From the NCBI GenBank assembly GCA_009801015.1, contig VHZZ01002689.1, forward strand, positions 1 to 43,143: a DNA stretch of 43,143 nt, given 5' to 3'. Shown in pieces: positions 1 to 10,861 of the stretch. The stretch comes from Silene noctiflora. Taxonomy: Eukaryota; Streptophyta; Magnoliopsida; Caryophyllales; Caryophyllaceae. Below the pieces are notes generated by a model that saw nothing but the letters and a program-made list of their open reading frames with translations, searched no databases and was not told the DNA's origin. The position numbers and the translations under genes are program-made. Every line of letters starts with the position of its first letter. The stretch's first letter is position 1.

Positions 1-276
1 CATATACCGCCTCTCGTGGATTCGACCCCTACATACTACATTTCTTGTGTTGTACCGCTAGGGTATTTTTGCATAGGTTAGCGACGACCTATCAATGAGA
101 ATCCAAGACAGGTAAACGTTACACCCACTCGCAAAGTTGTTGTCACTGAAGTTGTTCTAATCGATCACAGGTACAAACTCTTATTTAATAAATATATCTG
201 CAGTGCAATGTCATTAGCTGCAATTCCGTAACTGAAACTACAACGACTTTTTTTTTTTGGCAAAACAAAAAGCACA
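1..276. other. AT-rich edge, no gene recognised
   Basis: No supported coding region. The first 60 bases (CTCGTGGATTCGACCCCTAC and following) resemble sequence seen inside plant LTR retrotransposons, but the piece is too short to assign. The rest leads into the OB-fold pseudogene. Confidence 0.3.
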
Positions 277-1722
277 CAACAGCCGCTAGTTGTCTCAGCT
301 TGGGATGATCTAGCAGAGGCTGCATGTGAAACATTACTTCCAAAAACCAAAAATTTCATGGTGGTTGGCTTCANCGCTTTGAAAGTATCTAACCATAAAG
401 GTAANTTCAAAATTGTTATGCATACGGTCCCACTGGAATATAATGTCAGAAAGGGCCGGCATAACTGATGCACTAATTGGAAGTAGGTTTCTCAATGAGT
501 ACCAGTATGTCAACCGAAATCATTTTGGAACCAGAAGGGGAGAAAGTTGCGGCTTTAGAAAGCTGGTAAATAAAAAAATCAAGTTCTACATGATTAGTTA
601 AATTTGTTTTTTCAAAAAAGGGAAAAAATCTTATACCAAAACTGGCAGTTCTGCAGGTCTGCTAGAAACATTGAGAGCCTGATTGCAATGAATAAACGAA
701 TTGAACAAGCGAAAGTTAGAAGTGGCCCAAAAGTCATAACAACTATAGCTGCCTTACATGCAAAACGAGTAAGGCCCTTTTCCCAAAATATTCCCTCACA
801 AATGAATCAGATAGGGCCAATCCAATTTAACTGACTAGGATTCACTGTAAATTGATGCAGGAACATCAAACAATCCAAGATGAGCGCCACTGGTTGCGCG
901 TAACTGTTTCAGCATCAGAATTTGAAGACCTGAATGCTTACTTAGGTTGCTCAAAATGCGGAAGGCGTTCTGACATGCCCCCAAAAACAATATACAAATG
1001 CCCTCTTTGCAACAAAGAAGATTGCATTTCTACTCCTAGGTATTGTGGCAATCCAAACATTTATACACCTGACCAGCAGTTCTCATACAACCCATTCACA
1101 CACTTTTCAATTCTAATGAAAATCAGGGCAACATTTGCATGCGAAGTAACAGATGGCACTGGTGAAATGTAAATCATTGCATTTACAAATAGTGCAGAGA
1201 AGCTATTTCAACTATCAGCCGAAGATATATTCAGGCTGAAACATTCCGTGAGCTTTAGACTTCAATTTCTACATAAAATAATACTCTTTACAAAAGCGTG
1301 TATCAAAATAAAGATTGCACTTAATTTTACAGAAAGATCAGAGTGCTTTTGAAGCTGCACCTAATTTAATGCGCCAGACTTACTACTTAATTGAAGTTGG
1401 ACCGAGAAACACATTATCCATCAGCAATATTCTCGAATGGGTACTCAAGAAGGTTATCGTTGGAGATGAGGAAGCTGAAGTTTTAACAGGAAAACCAGCC
1501 ACAGAGATACCTGCAACCAAAGAAAAAATAACCTCACCAGAAGAAGACATCCCTGCTGCATCTGGGATAGGACTTCAGACTGCACCTGCCACATTTGGTG
1601 AGCTTAAGAAAAAAAAAGGGTAAAGCAACCAATGATAATGGGAATGACAATGAAGCAGAAGCAGCCAATAATGAAAATATGGTGCAAGAGAAACCACATG
1701 CAAGCCAAAAAGGAACTGCCTA
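277..1722 (+). pseudogene. RPA1-like (replication protein A large subunit / Helitron RPA type) pseudogene
   Basis: Pieces of a single-stranded-DNA-binding OB-fold protein lie in order on this strand. From 277 the frame reads PLVVSAWDDLAEAACETL and then VSNHKG, like the second DNA-binding OB fold of RPA1. A second piece starts after a good acceptor (TTGATGCAG, exon from 857). It contains a four-cysteine zinc ribbon, LGCSKCGRRSD then YKCPLCN, followed by FACEVTDGTGEM and, after an in-frame TAA at 1170-1172, IIAFTNSAEKLFQLSAEDIF. This is the DBD-C zinc finger and OB core of RPA1. A further acceptor (TTTTACAG, near 1329) precedes a hydrophilic tail reading RQTYYLIEV. In-frame stops and a frame change in the A-run near 1611-1619 break it. 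Plants carry many such copies, often from Helitrons. The family call is fairly sure; the source (host gene or Helitron) is not. Confidence 0.6.
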
Positions 1723-2459
1723 AGCCAAAAACAAGATCTAGCAACAAATATAATAAAATGCACAAATCCTACGAAACTACTTAAAAAACGTGAAGCATTT
1801 TGTCATCAAAAAACCGATGTATTCAGTAGTATTGCTCATTTTCGGATGGCCACAACTAGACGGGCAAGAAAAAAACTAGCTAACAACATAGCGTAACGCA
1901 CGATTAAATACATATAATGTGGCCTTAGCTTCGTCTGTAAGTGCAATATATCTCTTTTTAGTAAACCTTAAGGGATTAGGCTATTGCTTCTTCGTCCAAT
2001 GCGCTAAATGACGCTTCAGTCGTGGGTTGTTCTCTTTCGTTAGCTTATTGGTTTATCGCCTAAGGATGGTTAATATCTTATTTTGGCATTGCGAAAAACC
2101 TCACACTTAATTGGAATTACTAACTACTACAGTAGAGCCCTCAGCTCAGATTCAATAACAAGATTCTAACATTTTTTAGCAACTTTCATTTTACTTTTAC
2201 TAAACTGCATTTAATGCAAACCAGAATGTAAATGTCAAAACCTGAAGTACATAAATAGCAGGGTTAACAAGTTCAATGATTACACAAGCAAAACATTGGA
2301 GAGTGAGATACATAATACTAAGGTTACTCAAAACGTTGCAAAAGTATGGATAAATCCCAAACATTTAAAATACAAACACACTACATAAGTAACCATGTAC
2401 TACAACGTTGATTTAATTAGACTTAACAGCTAAGCCACAAGACTTCCACAACACTGAAA
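1723..2459. other. intergenic, no gene seen
   Basis: AT-rich sequence full of stops in all frames. No repeat, RNA gene or coding segment could be supported. Confidence 0.4.
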
Positions 2460-3036
2460 TTAACAGAACTGACGGTTACAGCTGTCCTTAGAAGAAGACA
2501 ATCCTTCCCACTCTCGGCGCCTTTCCTCACGTAGCCTTTCTTCAGTTCTGGCTTCAACATAATCACAGTAAATGTCTAAAATACAAAGCCTCTCAGTTTG
2601 GCCATCCTGCGGTATAATGTACCAACCANATCCACCGCATAAATCCANTACTACTCTCCATACAAGAATAGCTTGAACTTTTTCAAAGAAAGATATGACC
2701 TCCCCCTAAAGCTTCTTCTGTAACTCTTTCCTCTGATTCAGAACATCTGAAATAGTTTAACCACAAATTATGAAATAAATAGCATGAACGCAAAACCAAA
2801 AAAAAAAAGACCTAACACTTACCATCAGACACAATTTCGCTTACAACGGGTGGGGGAATTTGAGATGTATCCCCGGAAAATAAATGCCACAAGCCCCATA
2901 AACTACCATACGCCAAATTCAATATAGCAGNTGGGCACATTATCAAACTTAACCTCTTAAATAGTTTTGGAGCTTCACTAACTATTAGGTCAATCTTGCT
3001 CTGAACATGCCTAATTATAACANCGTTGTTTGNCAT
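2460..3036 (-). pseudogene. two-exon small membrane protein, unrecognised, with in-frame TAG
   Basis: Two minus-strand exons join cleanly. Exon 1 is 3036-2823, starting at ATG and ending at G|GTAAGTG. Exon 2 is 2746-2460, after acceptor TATTTCAG. The join restores a codon (G+AT, Asp) and keeps frame, for 167 codons including the stop. Exon 1 encodes a hydrophobic stretch (LSLIMCP, then AILNLAYGSLWGLWHLF) followed by a proline-rich IPPPVVSEIVSD. Exon 2 encodes a charged helix-like stretch (VLNQRKELQKKL), GWYIIPQDGQTERLCILDIY and a basic, probably coiled-coil end (EERLREERRREWEG). A TAG at 2708-2706 interrupts exon 2, but the frame stays open on both sides, so this is either a recent pseudogene or a sequence error. 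Four Ns fall in the coding part. I do not recognise the family. One transmembrane segment is inferred from hydrophobicity. Confidence 0.5.
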
Positions 3037-3792
3037 TTTACATTAATAAACAAGACTAAATGCTAAGGAAACTACAAGGCATGGTGTGTGAGGTTAAAAT
3101 CAAATTGCCGAAGCGTATTTATAGCAACGGATTAAATGTATCTAATAGTACTGCAGATGACAAATTAAAAGCAATGTTAGATGCCATAATCAATAAGAAA
3201 CAATACAAATTTTATAGCTTGCACACCCTAATAATACTAAACATGAATAAAGTTACATTAGTAATGACAAATTTAAAACTACAACAGCGTTAGAAAGGAC
3301 AATAGCACTTACACTAACTATTCTAAACACTGCAGATGTTGTCATGCTAAAAATGACATCAGCAGTATGGTCATCCAATCTATTGCTTTCACATATGGGA
3401 TTGCTTGTATAGGCTGCTAAAGGTAGACAGTCAAGCTAACAACTTCTACTACTTCAAGTAACCAACATTTCTCAAAAATTTAGAGCAACTAATATTACGT
3501 ACAAATTCCCAAAAAAAAAAAGACAATTAAACATGGCTGAGCATGAAAAGCAGAAACACAATTCAAATCCAGAGGTATGCTTCTTCCGTTACATAGCATT
3601 ACAAAATGATTAACCAGCCATATCATCTTCCTATCTAATAGATGTAAAGTACGAAAAAATTACAAATACTATACCGAAACAGATTTTTAATTGTGAAACT
3701 AGCACAACTAAACTTAAACTGCTTACAATTGTCGAAAATTGGGAAACTTGCTTCTATGGATATATAGTCTCTAAGTAATCTAATGTAACCAG
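3037..3792. other. intergenic, no gene supported
   Basis: AT-rich. A 77-codon plus-strand frame at 3060-3293 has no recognisable motif or splice context and is not called. Confidence 0.35.
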
Positions 3793-4449
3793 ATGTTTAT
3801 ACAGGTGCAGAGCCAACTACCTACAAAAATAAATATTCCCTTTAAGCCAATGTTAGCGAAAGTAGCAAGGTTCCTGAATTTACATGAGCCCGTATACAAA
3901 GTAATGGATGCGGCCAAGAACGAAACATGTGTCAAGTTAAAAGATAAATTAAGCAACAATGAACAAACATATTACAGAGAACATGCTGACAGTATCGAAG
4001 ATTCCTATGAAGATACAGCCTTAAGCACTATACATGACACAATCAAGCACTTCAGAGTAATAGTTGAAGATTTCACATATGAACAAATGAAAAATGTTGA
4101 GCGTTGCAGCCGACTATACAGACTTAAACGTATAGAGTTAGAACAATTGGTAAATGGAACTATTTTAACCGAACTGGAAGAAACTGTACCTGACAACCCA
4201 GAAGGTTCGGTCCACATCTTCGTAGATTATATGGAAATACTAAGGGAAATATACAAAACAATTCAAATCATTTCAACACCCATGCATACTATCAAACATT
4301 ACCCAGGCAGCTACACATCTTGGGTTACGATAAAGTCACCCCAAATGCAAGTTCCAGCAGAAGTCCTCATTGGCCCTCGATGTAATAAAATTGAGCTTTC
4401 AAAAGACTACCTAGCTAAACAGACAATTAATCACCTAATACCTACCTAA
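3793..4449 (+). CDS. dsRBM-like protein, copy 1 (truncated by a nonsense codon)
   Basis: A 218-residue open frame aligns end to end with a second copy about 1.9 kb downstream. The N-terminal part (MLAKVARFLNLHEPVYKVMD, then YYREHADSIEDSYEDTALST) has the spacing of a double-stranded RNA-binding motif: helix, P-x-Y, strands, G/R-E, then an AA-rich helix. A linker RLYRLKRIELEQL follows, then a second similar block (YTSWVTIKSPQMQVPAEVLIG, then LAKQTINHLI). The frame ends at TAA 4447-4449, but homology continues in frame beyond it (IIDANYGSSDAAFSEIMF). In copy 2 the matching codon is TAC (Tyr), so a nonsense change truncated this copy. The start could instead lie after an acceptor (TTATACAG) at about 3805. 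The dsRBM assignment is by pattern only and moderate; the paralogy is clear. Confidence 0.5.
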   Translation: MFIQVQSQLPTKINIPFKPMLAKVARFLNLHEPVYKVMDAAKNETCVKLKDKLSNNEQTYYREHADSIEDSYEDTALSTIHDTIKHFRVIVEDFTYEQMKNVERCSRLYRLKRIELEQLVNGTILTELEETVPDNPEGSVHIFVDYMEILREIYKTIQIISTPMHTIKHYPGSYTSWVTIKSPQMQVPAEVLIGPRCNKIELSKDYLAKQTINHLIPT

Positions 4450-5689
4450 AATCTTCAAATCATTGACGCAAACTACGGATCATCTGATGCAGCGTTTTCT
4501 GAAATCATGTTTGGCCTGGAGAGAGGGAACTACCTCACAGTGGAGTCAATGGTATTTTGCCTGCAAGAGCAAAGCGAATTTAGCGCAACCTTGATTGAAA
4601 AAAACAGCCTATCTATACACGACAAGCTCGCACATCCAACAGCCATAGGAATACACCCAAGCCATTTGCAGGAAAGCTCCAGCGATGCCACCAGGTCAAC
4701 AAACGCGACATCACCATCAGACAACAGCCGACACACAAATTGATACAACTGCGCGAAAGGTTACGAACGGCTTGTTCAAGACACGCCAACCATTTTGCAG
4801 TGAAGCTCACATCGTACTAACGTGCCCATAACTATGACTACGTACAACATCTATTCCAAGCGTTTTGATTTTTCAACTTTTGTTAACAATAGCTTCCCCG
4901 AATTGGGAACAGAATTGTACGAGATGTTTAATAGTTATCTACGAAATCGTTTTCAACAAATAATTTCCTACATGTTTATTTCAGTGGCCAAGATGGGAAA
5001 AAAAAACGAATACCGAAAAATATACAAAAAACACAAAATATGTGGCAGACGTCCAGCAAAAGACGTAGGTATAATAACCACCATAAAAGAAGGAAAAAAA
5101 ATCCCAAATCAAAGCTATTGGAAAACAAGTACATTGCCTAACAAAATAGTCCAAACTTAAAAGACAGAAAACCATACTTGTTGAAACCACAAATACCTAC
5201 TACCTACTTTTAGTAATACAAATATAGAAACCAAATCATGATACTACTCAACTAANTANACAACCAAAAAAAGAGGAACAATCTGCACTTCACAAAAANN
5301 ACCTATCCTGAATGCAGACTCCCAGGAGATCAACAATGAAACAGNTTTGGGTTTCATAACATTCCTATTTACATTTAATTACAGAAAAATTAGTACATCA
5401 AATTCATAGAAACATTTGTGCACAATGTCATGATTAAATCACAGATTGTAACAAAATTAGTTAATAATCTGATACACTTCTAGAGTTTAAGCACTTAACT
5501 GATTTTGTCAAAGGTCGTTTACATAATGTTTAGTGATTGTCTTAGATTTGGACGTCAAAGTTGAAACCAAATTTTCACAGGGAATATTGGTCCTGGTTGT
5601 TTTCTTCCTGCTGTGTCCCAACTTTGTTAATAGGATACTGTTACGCTCACTGAACGCAAGAGGAATCCACAACAGCTGTGACAGTTGGG
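4450..5689. other. spacer between the two dsRBM-like copies
   Basis: The first 80 bases are the continuing but interrupted 3' end of copy 1. Beyond that are frames of 78, 112 and 83 codons with no motif I recognise. Several single Ns occur at 5256-5345. No RNA gene or mobile element is evident. Confidence 0.35.
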
Positions 5690-6403
5690 ATCAATTTCCA
5701 AGCGCTGCTACTGACTATGACGAAATGTCTCGAAATACCACCACCGTAATACATCCTATTAGATCAGGCAACAAACACAACTAAAGTAATTTTCAGGTCC
5801 TTCGACAACTCAATTGACAGAGAATACATAGGGGAGCCATCAACAACAATTGCAGAATCGTTCAACAAAGCAGCTAAGCTAGCTATACAGAATCTGATAA
5901 CAGAGNATGATATCTACGTAAAAGATGTTACAGCAGGGAGGATGGGAACTCGCAGCAGATTCACAAACCTGTGGAGGTTGAAACGAAAAGAACTTGAACG
6001 GTCCTTAAAGGGAAAAGCCAAACTAGAACTGCCCNNGGAACTAACACCTCAAGATATGGGACATCTCCATTACGTTGCTATCAATTTCATAAAAGCATTG
6101 GAAACAGTCATACGTGAACTGCCAATACAATGTTCAACTATTCAAGTTGTCGAGCACAACCCAACAAATTTCACAGCCTCGATGACAATTAAACATAACA
6201 ACAGCGATAATCGTTTCATAGCTAGCTTTAGTAAAACAACGGGAAACTCAGCAGAGGCTCAACAAGACCTGGCCGCAGAAGTTATCAACTATTTGGTGCC
6301 TATATACAACATAAATATAATAGATGCTAACTATGTCGTGAGTCACCCTGATATACAGGCAATGCTTGCAGAAATCATAAAGAAGAGATGTCTGAAATTG
6401 TAA
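5690..6403 (+). pseudogene. dsRBM-like protein, copy 2 (nonsense codon in the first motif)
   Basis: This is the paralogue of the frame at 3793-4449. Reading in the frame of the 5942-6403 ORF but starting further upstream gives LLLTMTKCLEIPPP, a TAA at 5747-5749, then YILLDQATNTTKVIFRSF and REYIGEPSTTIAESFNKAAK. This is a good dsRBM pattern (P-x-Y, then Y-x-GEP, then an alanine-rich last helix). The linker LWRLKRKELERSL follows, then FTASMTIKHNN, EAQQDLAAEVINYL and IIDANYVVSHPDIQAMLAEI. The stop sits where copy 1 has Val in EPVYKV. The downstream part could still make a 153-residue protein from Met 5942, lacking the first motif. Ns at 5906 and 6035-6036 leave two codons unread. It may be a pseudogene, or an exon boundary may avoid the stop. 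Confidence 0.5.
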
Positions 6404-7258
6404 GAAAGCTTAGCCAACAGACAATTGAAGAAGGATTTAGGCACAAGCACCACATAACAAAAGCCAGAAGCCAGGAATTACAACCAATGTGAAAGAATGA
6501 GGCCGATAATTTCTAAAATTACAAATTCGGATTGGAAAAAACTCATATTTTGTAGCTGCTTTAAGTACTGCTTTGAACTTGTAAATTAGACCACCATGCT
6601 CTTTTCAGACCAATTCAAGGCAATGTAAGCTCGAAAGTCTACAATCACAACTTTGAATTGTTAATCAGTCATATTTTGCGGTTGCTATTACTGCCAATTC
6701 TCCCATGTAAAATAGACAACCATGGTCTTATCTGAAAATATATAAGCAGGAAAGTGGAATTCTTAGATGCTGTATAAGTCCAGTCGGAAAGGTTCTTCTA
6801 TTGCCTTTCATATCAAAGGTCTATTACTTACTAAGATTCCTTCGACAAAATGCTCATTCTATTAACATTGTCGACATTCGTCAACTGCGAATCGTATGGA
6901 TATTAACAAAACCAAAAGGGGCAAACGTTACATAAATCTGAAACGATTACAGAGACTGACAACAATCGCAAAAAAAAAAAATTTAAATCCTACATAAATA
7001 ACCAGTTATCATTTATTAGCACAAATGACAGAATCATAGAAATAACACGCTGTTCTATTCTGTGATGTTGTCGACATAAGACAGTTAAAGAAACAAATTA
7101 CAGAAATTAAAGTGAACAACCGAATCAAGATCTTCACAGAGCCAGCAAATTATAATAAAGTTCAAAAAAATAAAAGACTTGAAATCCACCGTCTACAACT
7201 TTAAAACAAAATACAGTAAATAAATTTGACACAATAATTACACATTACTAATCATTTA
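6404..7258. other. intergenic, no gene seen
   Basis: AT-rich sequence with short frames only. Nothing beyond the 3' flank of the dsRBM-like copy 2 can be supported. Confidence 0.4.
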
Positions 7259-7807
7259 TTACGGAAATACAACGGCATTTTTGCGCGGCAGTGCACATAG
7301 CGCAATATTGATAAGGCTATGCATACGAACGCCAGCTACTTCAGCGAGAGCACGGCCTGCATATTTCACTGCATAATTAACCTTTCTGAAAGACAAAGGG
7401 TAATTGAAGTACTGCACATCACGATTAAACCCAACCCACAGGTAAGGGCCCTGTTCAGGTTTGTACGTGTCAAACTATCCGCTCCGGCCACGACCAACTT
7501 TCTTGAATTTCACGGCCAACTTATAAGCACTTCGCGCCGCATCATCGTCACACCCAAATTCAATACGCACCGCACCAAGAAGATGGGACGTTCGGCTACA
7601 AAAAACGGGACTGACGGCTTCAATGGAATAACCTTCGTCGATGAGGGTGTCACCAAGTTCCGACAAGTCGCGGTAATGATACCGACCATCATCCATATAA
7701 CCGGGCACATGAGTTACGATGCATGTGTACGGATACACGATTTGCTTTGACAACATTCTTGCGAGAAATAACTGCAAAAAAAGGGAGAGCGTACAATATA
7801 TGGGCAC
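7259..7807 (-). pseudogene. XS-domain fragment (SGS3/FDM/IDN2 type) with in-frame TAG
   Basis: On the minus strand the frame reads IVTHVPGYMDDGRYHYRDLS, LGDTLIDEGYSIEAVSPVF, LLGAVRIEFGCDDDAARSAY and KLAVKFKKVGRGRSG. After TAG 7477-7475 the same frame continues with GPYLWVGFNRDVQYFN. This follows the XS-domain layout of plant SGS3-like and FDM/IDN2 proteins: N-I-P-x(5)-D-G-R, S-x-x-L, GF/Y-x-P-x-x-V-x-P-x-x, G-x-A-x-V-E-F-G, an aromatic/basic helix, then L-Y-x-W-V with an acidic-aromatic pair. XS proteins bind RNA duplex ends in RNA-directed DNA methylation and siRNA amplification. The Trp usual in LWN and in the DW pair is absent. With the TAG, and no zf-XS or coiled coil nearby, this looks like a degraded fragment. 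The plus-strand 143-codon frame over the same bases is taken as its shadow. Confidence 0.45.
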
Positions 7808-8446
7808 CGTAAAAGGAAACTATACGACCAAGGAAGTTCGAGAGGTTAACGTTTGATAGTATGCATTTAACCTTGCAATTATTTCAAAGTCACAAATAAT
7901 TCAATGCCAAAAACGGTTAACTAGATAGCAGTAGGTGAAAAGGCAGTTCCATAAATGAAAGGAATGACTTTTATAAAAATGACATTTATTTAATATCAAA
8001 CACACAAAAATAATTCGCAAATTTACCAGTAAATAAAAAAGATAAAAAGAAGAAAAAAGACATTAATAATAAAGAAAATAATATAAAACATAACTACGAC
8101 TTTTAAACGAATATTTGAATAGCTGGTCAAAATTAGAAATACAACTATGTATAATCTATTTCAAAGATAGCCAAACATAATAGCAATGAATTCTAAATGC
8201 AATAACGGATAAATAAGATACGAACGAATACTAGTCATCCCAAAGAAGGAAATAGAGAAGAAAACCCGAGTAACCGAATAAGGAAATAGGAAAGAAAATA
8301 TAGAATAAGAGGGAGTATTTGGGTTAGTTTAAGGGTGGTTTATCTTTATCGGGTAGGAACGCGATTAGTTTGGTGTGGAAGAAGAAAGATTGGTAAAGCA
8401 GGGGATAGACTATAGAATCATTGTGATACTAAACAAAACAAAAAAA
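7808..8446 (+). other. AT-rich spacer and EMC4 upstream region
   Basis: No coding segment. The very AT-rich part at 7970-8300 is followed by the presumed promoter and 5'UTR of EMC4. An upstream in-frame ATG at 8375 has no conserved sequence after it, so 8447 is preferred as the EMC4 start. Confidence 0.4.
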
Positions 8447-10861
8447 ATGGAGAAAGGAAAAGGAGTGATGGGAGGAGGAAGACGATGGGCTGTTGACTTC
8501 ACTGATAACTCAACATCTCACTCTTCTCGCGATATCCCCGATCCCCCTGGTTTCTCTCGTGCTTCTTCCGATCAGGATGATTCGTCTGTTGCTCGTCAAA
8601 CCAAGGATGCCGAATCTAATTGGAAAGCCCAGGTTAGGGTTTCAAAATTAATTACCAATTACTAGGACTTCTTATTATACTCATGCATTCATCGTTTTTC
8701 CCAATCTATCATGGCTACTTCTAATTCGATTGGATAGGATTGATTAGTTACACTATCAATTTTATGGTTAATTCACAGATCCATAACTTGTTTAGATTTA
8801 TCTGATATAATATTTTTGCCGTCCTTTGAAAGTATTTGATCGTATTTATGTCTACAGAAAGCTTGGGAAGTAGCTCAAGCTCCAATGAAGAATTTAATGA
8901 TGATGGGCTTTATGATGTGGATGGCTGGAAGCACTGTTCACCTCTTCAGCATCGGTATCACCTTTTCGGCTCTTTGGCAGCCCATAAGTGCCCTCCAGGG
9001 CGTTGGAAAAGGTATGATTATCTACTTCCAACGAACCACTAACCTTCATATCACCATTTTCAATGCTCCATTCAAGAATTACGTGAGAGGGGTTTTGAAA
9101 AATGCTCCATTCAAATAGTTGTGCATATTACAGTTCAATGCTCTACATTTTGCTTTAAATTGTTTGATAAATATTGGCATCCCATGATGACGAGAATTGA
9201 TTTTATTTGCAGTTTTTGAGCCGTATAAGGACGGCAAGGTTGATCTACTTCTCCCTAAAGTGGTCTATATTGCTCTCAATTTGGTGGGTCTTGGCCTTGG
9301 TGTCTGGAAGGTAATATTTATTGGCTAACAATATGTTTAAGAGGGCTATGTTTTTTTTATCTCTTTGGGGTTTTAAAATCTCGTAATTTTGGCTTCTTGT
9401 AGTTGAACACCTTGGGTCTACTGCCAACTCACGCTTCGGATTGGGTGTCATCCCTGCCTCCTCCTCAGGTTTGTGCTCCTCCTTCACTTTTAATATGTTC
9501 AGATTAATTCTTTGGGAAGCTTTCTCTTGCGGAGGACGCTGATGACGAAAGTGCAACATCTATATCTCTTAACCTCGATGGACTTGATTTTAATTGATTC
9601 TGCAGAGTAGTCGAATTTTAACCACTACTGGAGAAACTAGATTTAGATGATGTTGCAATGAAATGAAAAAAGCAGTTGATCACAAAACCAGATTTACAAA
9701 CAAAGCCTTTATAGAAAACCCCTGGCATGGTCAAAGACATATTTTTGCCCTGGTAGACAGATTTAAGAATGTCATAATTTGTCAGTACAAAATTAAGCGC
9801 TTAGTTTCCCATCTATCAGGAATTGTTTGCAATCAGTAGAACCCTTTAGTTTGTATAGATTGGATACTGTATGACGGAGAGATGAGTCAGTTCTCCTGTT
9901 AGTTCATTCTTTTCCTTGAATGTGCTCAAGATGTTTGAACTTTGAAGCCCTCCTTACAAAAAATGTGGATAGGGATATTTGGAGGGAAAGTAAGGGGAGA
10001 GATTTAGAAGGAAGCAACCCATTGTTTGGTTAGTAAGGTGAGGTTGGAGGGATTTGGAGGGGAGTCAAATGGATCCCTCCATTTCTCCTTTACAAGCCAA
10101 ATTATTTCCCCTTCGACAAAGGAAAGATTTGTAGGGAAATCATCACCCACCATTCCCCTCCCCTTTCCTTCCTTTCCCTTCTATCTTTCCCCCTCCCTTC
10201 CTTCCCCTCCATTTTTTGTATCCAAAAAAGCCCTACGTGTAGGCAAGACATTGGAAGTCTCAAGAGGCATGGGTAGTAGCACACAGAAGTTGCTGGGAAG
10301 GATCAGCTATGTTACTTGTGACACTTCACTTTAGAAGTTGCACGACACTTCTTCCGACATCACCTGGCATTTTTGCACTTAATTATAGGCAGACATGGAA
10401 ATTTTCACAAATAGCTGTGTGGCACTCTGACGCATACCCGTCTGTGTGTGTCAGACACTTGGGTACTAGATTCTCGATGCATGACCTTGCTTATTTGGTG
10501 ATGAATCTGAGTAGAAAATTTGGAGATTCGTTAGGAATAATTTATTACTAGATGGAGGCACCTTAATTTAGTTGTTTTGTGTCACACAAGAAATTAACTT
10601 TACCCCATTATTTGTTTGTTAATCAAAATATCCAATCAATGATTTGGGTTGTTGTTTACCTTTTCCGAAGTGGTTCATTATTATGAGACCCCTTTTGCAG
10701 TGTTAGCGTGTCACTAAATGCGCTGTCATTAGCTAGATAATCTTCTTTTATAGTCTTTCAAGGTTTGAAACTTTGAAACTCGATTCATGTTTCCTACTTC
10801 CCTAATCAATATATCACTGCAGGATGTTGAGTATTCTGGAGGTGGCTATCCTCTGTACTAA
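8447..10861 (+). CDS. EMC4: ER membrane protein complex subunit 4 (EMC4/TMEM85), five exons
   Basis: EMC4 is a subunit of the ER membrane protein complex, which inserts tail-anchored and multipass proteins into the ER membrane. Exons: 8447-8632, 8858-9011, 9213-9310, 9403-9468 and 10823-10861, all with GT-AG borders. They total 543 bases, 180 residues plus TAA, the usual plant length. The start MEKGKGVMGGGRRWAVDFTD matches the conserved plant N-terminus. Next come IPDPPGFSRA (cytosolic), KAWEVAQAP and the first membrane segment, MMMGFMMWMAGSTVHLFSIG. Exon 3 gives VFEPYKDGKVDLLLPK and a second hydrophobic segment, YIALNLVGLGLGVWK; then LNTLGLLPTHASDWVSSLPP. The 13-codon last exon ends VEYSGGGYPLY. 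Intron 4 is 1354 bases and contains a purine/pyrimidine foldback. No frame damage is visible. The family call is secure. Confidence 0.95.
9976..10215. repeat. polypurine / polypyrimidine foldback in EMC4 intron 4
   Basis: A purine-rich arm (GGAGGGAAAGTAAGGGGAGA and later GGAGGGATTTGGAGGGG, about 9976-10060) is followed by a pyrimidine-rich arm (TTCCCCTCCCCTTTCC and following, 10150-10212). The arms are roughly complementary, as in a degenerate foldback MITE. The flank reads TTGTTTGGTTAGTAAGG. Confidence 0.5.

Noticed and set aside
7319..7750. Plus-strand 143-codon frame
   Set aside because: The opposite strand carries XS-like sequence over the same bases, and the plus-strand translation shows no motif that I recognise.
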